A stretch of 64,000 nt of DNA from contig NZ_PHUL01000001.1 of the NCBI RefSeq assembly GCF_002813425.1, positions 558,001 through 622,000 on the forward strand. The letters are read 5' to 3'. Shown piece after piece: positions 62,963 through 64,000 of this stretch. The first letter of the stretch is position 1. Each line of letters opens with the position of its first letter. The stretch is from Cellulophaga sp. RHA19 (GTDB lineage: Bacteria > Bacteroidota > Bacteroidia > Flavobacteriales > Flavobacteriaceae). Under the pieces are notes generated by a model that was not told where the DNA came from, searched no databases, and saw only the letters and a program-made list of their open reading frames with translations. The position numbers and the translations under genes are program-made.

Positions 62963-64000
62963 TTATTCTAGTTCCCATCCTTTTCTATAGTCACGAGAAA
63001 CCCATTCGTTGGCCATATCAAAATTTGTAACTTTCATATTGGCGGCGTCCCATTTTATGGTACGTCTACCAGGGTAGTTATAAGGATCCCAATCTCCTAC
63101 TTTTTTACCCGCTTTTAGTGTTTTATATTGGTATGCTTTAATAGCTAAATTACCCATAAGCACACCCTCTGTTAATGGTCCGGCTTTAGTTACAAAGTCT
63201 GATGATGCGGTTGTACCATTTAAACAACCCTCTACCCAGTTATTTTGATGTCCTGCAGAACCACCTTTTATTCTTGGCAATGTTTCTTTTGGTTTATTAA
63301 ACATACTATTGACATCTGCTGGTAACAGTCTAGGATTAGCAGAATACACATCTGTTAAAATAATACCTTTTGTACCGTGAAAAACTACGCCACCATCTCC
63401 GTTTCCTAGTTTTTCACCATCGGCTAACTCACTAGGAATATCTGGCATAATTCCGCCATCATACCAATTTAAATCTATACTTCCTTGGTTTGGTGCATCT
63501 ACTTTTAAACGCACTACAGATGAAGGCGGACAAGAGCTAGAGTAATCTGCCTCTACAAAATCTCCTACCCAAGTAGTTGTACAACTAGCCTCTGCTTCTG
63601 TTGGTGATCCTAAACCTAAAACACTATATGGAGTTTCCATAATATGGCAACCCATATCACCTAAAGCACCTGTTCCAAAGTCCCACCAACCACGCCATTT
63701 AAATGGCAAATAAGCAGGATTATAATCTCTCATAGCCGCTGGCCCTAACCATAAATCCCAATCTAACTCTTTAGGAATTGGGTGTCCGCCTGCTGGTGTT
63801 TTTACTCCTTGTGGCCACACTGGTCTGTTGGTCCAACAATCTACTTTAGTAACATCTCCAATTACACCAGCATCTATCCATTCTTTAGCTGTTCTACTAC
63901 CAGGACTAGATGCTCCTTGGTTCCCCATTTGGGTAATAATTCCGTTTTCTTTAGCTACTTTGGTCATTAACCTTACCTCCTCAATATTGTGCGCTAAAGG
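62963..64000 (-). CDS. Gfo/Idh/MocA-family oxidoreductase (partial, 5' end outside the window)
   Basis: This open frame continues without a stop to the right edge, so 346 C-terminal residues are visible and the Rossmann NAD(P)-binding start is missing. The visible part begins PLAHNIEEVRLMTKVAKENG, with the Gfo/Idh GNQG segment. Then it has DCWTNRPVWPQG, the LDWDLWLGPA segment, GALGDMGCHIMETPYSVL, and a C-terminal beta-sheet domain (NWVEGCLNGT near the end). Members oxidise or reduce sugars and their derivatives. The substrate cannot be told. A Met at 63967 is internal and not the true start. Confidence 0.9.
   Translation of the reverse strand, partial: PLAHNIEEVRLMTKVAKENGIITQMGNQGASSPGSRTAKEWIDAGVIGDVTKVDCWTNRPVWPQGVKTPAGGHPIPKELDWDLWLGPAAMRDYNPAYLPFKWRGWWDFGTGALGDMGCHIMETPYSVLGLGSPTEAEASCTTTWVGDFVEADYSSSCPPSSVVRLKVDAPNQGSIDLNWYDGGIMPDIPSELADGEKLGNGDGGVVFHGTKGIILTDVYSANPRLLPADVNSMFNKPKETLPRIKGGSAGHQNNWVEGCLNGTTASSDFVTKAGPLTEGVLMGNLAIKAYQYKTLKAGKKVGDWDPYNYPGRRTIKWDAANMKVTNFDMANEWVSRDYRKGWELE

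Noticed and set aside
1..64000. CRISPR arrays, insertion sequences, prophage or rRNA genes
   Set aside because: No regularly spaced direct repeats, transposase motifs, phage structural genes or rRNA sequence were seen.

Overview
The window looks like a chromosomal segment of a marine-type Flavobacteriaceae (Bacteroidota). The evidence is low-GC DNA, SusC/SusD-like and CarboxypepD_reg TonB-dependent receptors, several flavobacterial protein families (DUF3078, DUF4407, SCO, RND efflux with lipoprotein partners), no obvious Shine-Dalgarno sequences, and repeated matches to the Bacteroidota promoter -7 element TAnnTTTG. I cannot name the genus. Both ends cut genes: a probable porin on the left and a Gfo/Idh/MocA oxidoreductase on the right.

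Layout. 1-9.5 kb is mostly housekeeping: porin start, dGTPase, a DUF3078 protein with dxs, tadA, a cold-shock protein, a ClC anion transporter and aspS. 9.6-13.2 kb carries a lone TonB-dependent receptor and two small proteins. 13.3-20 kb is a nutrient locus: a phosphodiesterase/nucleotide-pyrophosphatase-like enzyme, SusC and SusD in one operon, with a divergent TetR regulator and a clear palindromic operator between them. tRNA-Asn, rseP, an SCO protein and feoAB follow. 25-27.1 kb holds an apparent type II restriction-modification pair whose cytosine methylase carries its own N-terminal helix-turn-helix. 27-36 kb has a coiled-coil lipoprotein, a metallophosphoesterase, a GAF protein, an HD phosphohydrolase fused to a Pycsar-effector-like membrane domain, and a 1238-residue outer-membrane phosphatase/beta-barrel protein with a kinase-like motif in its middle. 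36-43.6 kb is an envelope/sugar block (beta-propeller lipoprotein, crotonase, sensor kinase, galE, sugar aminotransferase, Kdo transferase). 43.7-49.6 kb is a tripartite RND efflux operon. 49.7-64 kb holds an AlkB-like dioxygenase, a thioredoxin-fold protein, tRNA-Leu, an M20 peptidase, a REP-like intergenic element, a BlaI/M56 regulatory pair with three operator boxes, DUF4407, a sodium/solute symporter, a secreted protein of unknown function, a FrnE/DsbA-like protein and the oxidoreductase.

How it works together. The best regulatory reading is at two places. At 19.2-19.35 kb a 20-bp palindrome sits over the predicted -33 region of the phosphodiesterase-SusCD operon, next to its own TetR gene. 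At 54.75-54.81 kb three BlaI-type boxes overlay the predicted -33, -7 and start-site regions of the blaI-M56 operon. The strongest candidates for under-described biology are the phosphatase/kinase-like/beta-barrel fusion (32537-36253), the HD-PycTM fusion (31283-32491) and the HTH-methylase plus unrecognised nuclease pair (25165-27119). No CRISPR array, insertion sequence, prophage or rRNA was seen. No gene-free stretch exceeds about 300 bases without a tRNA, terminator, repeat or small ORF in it.
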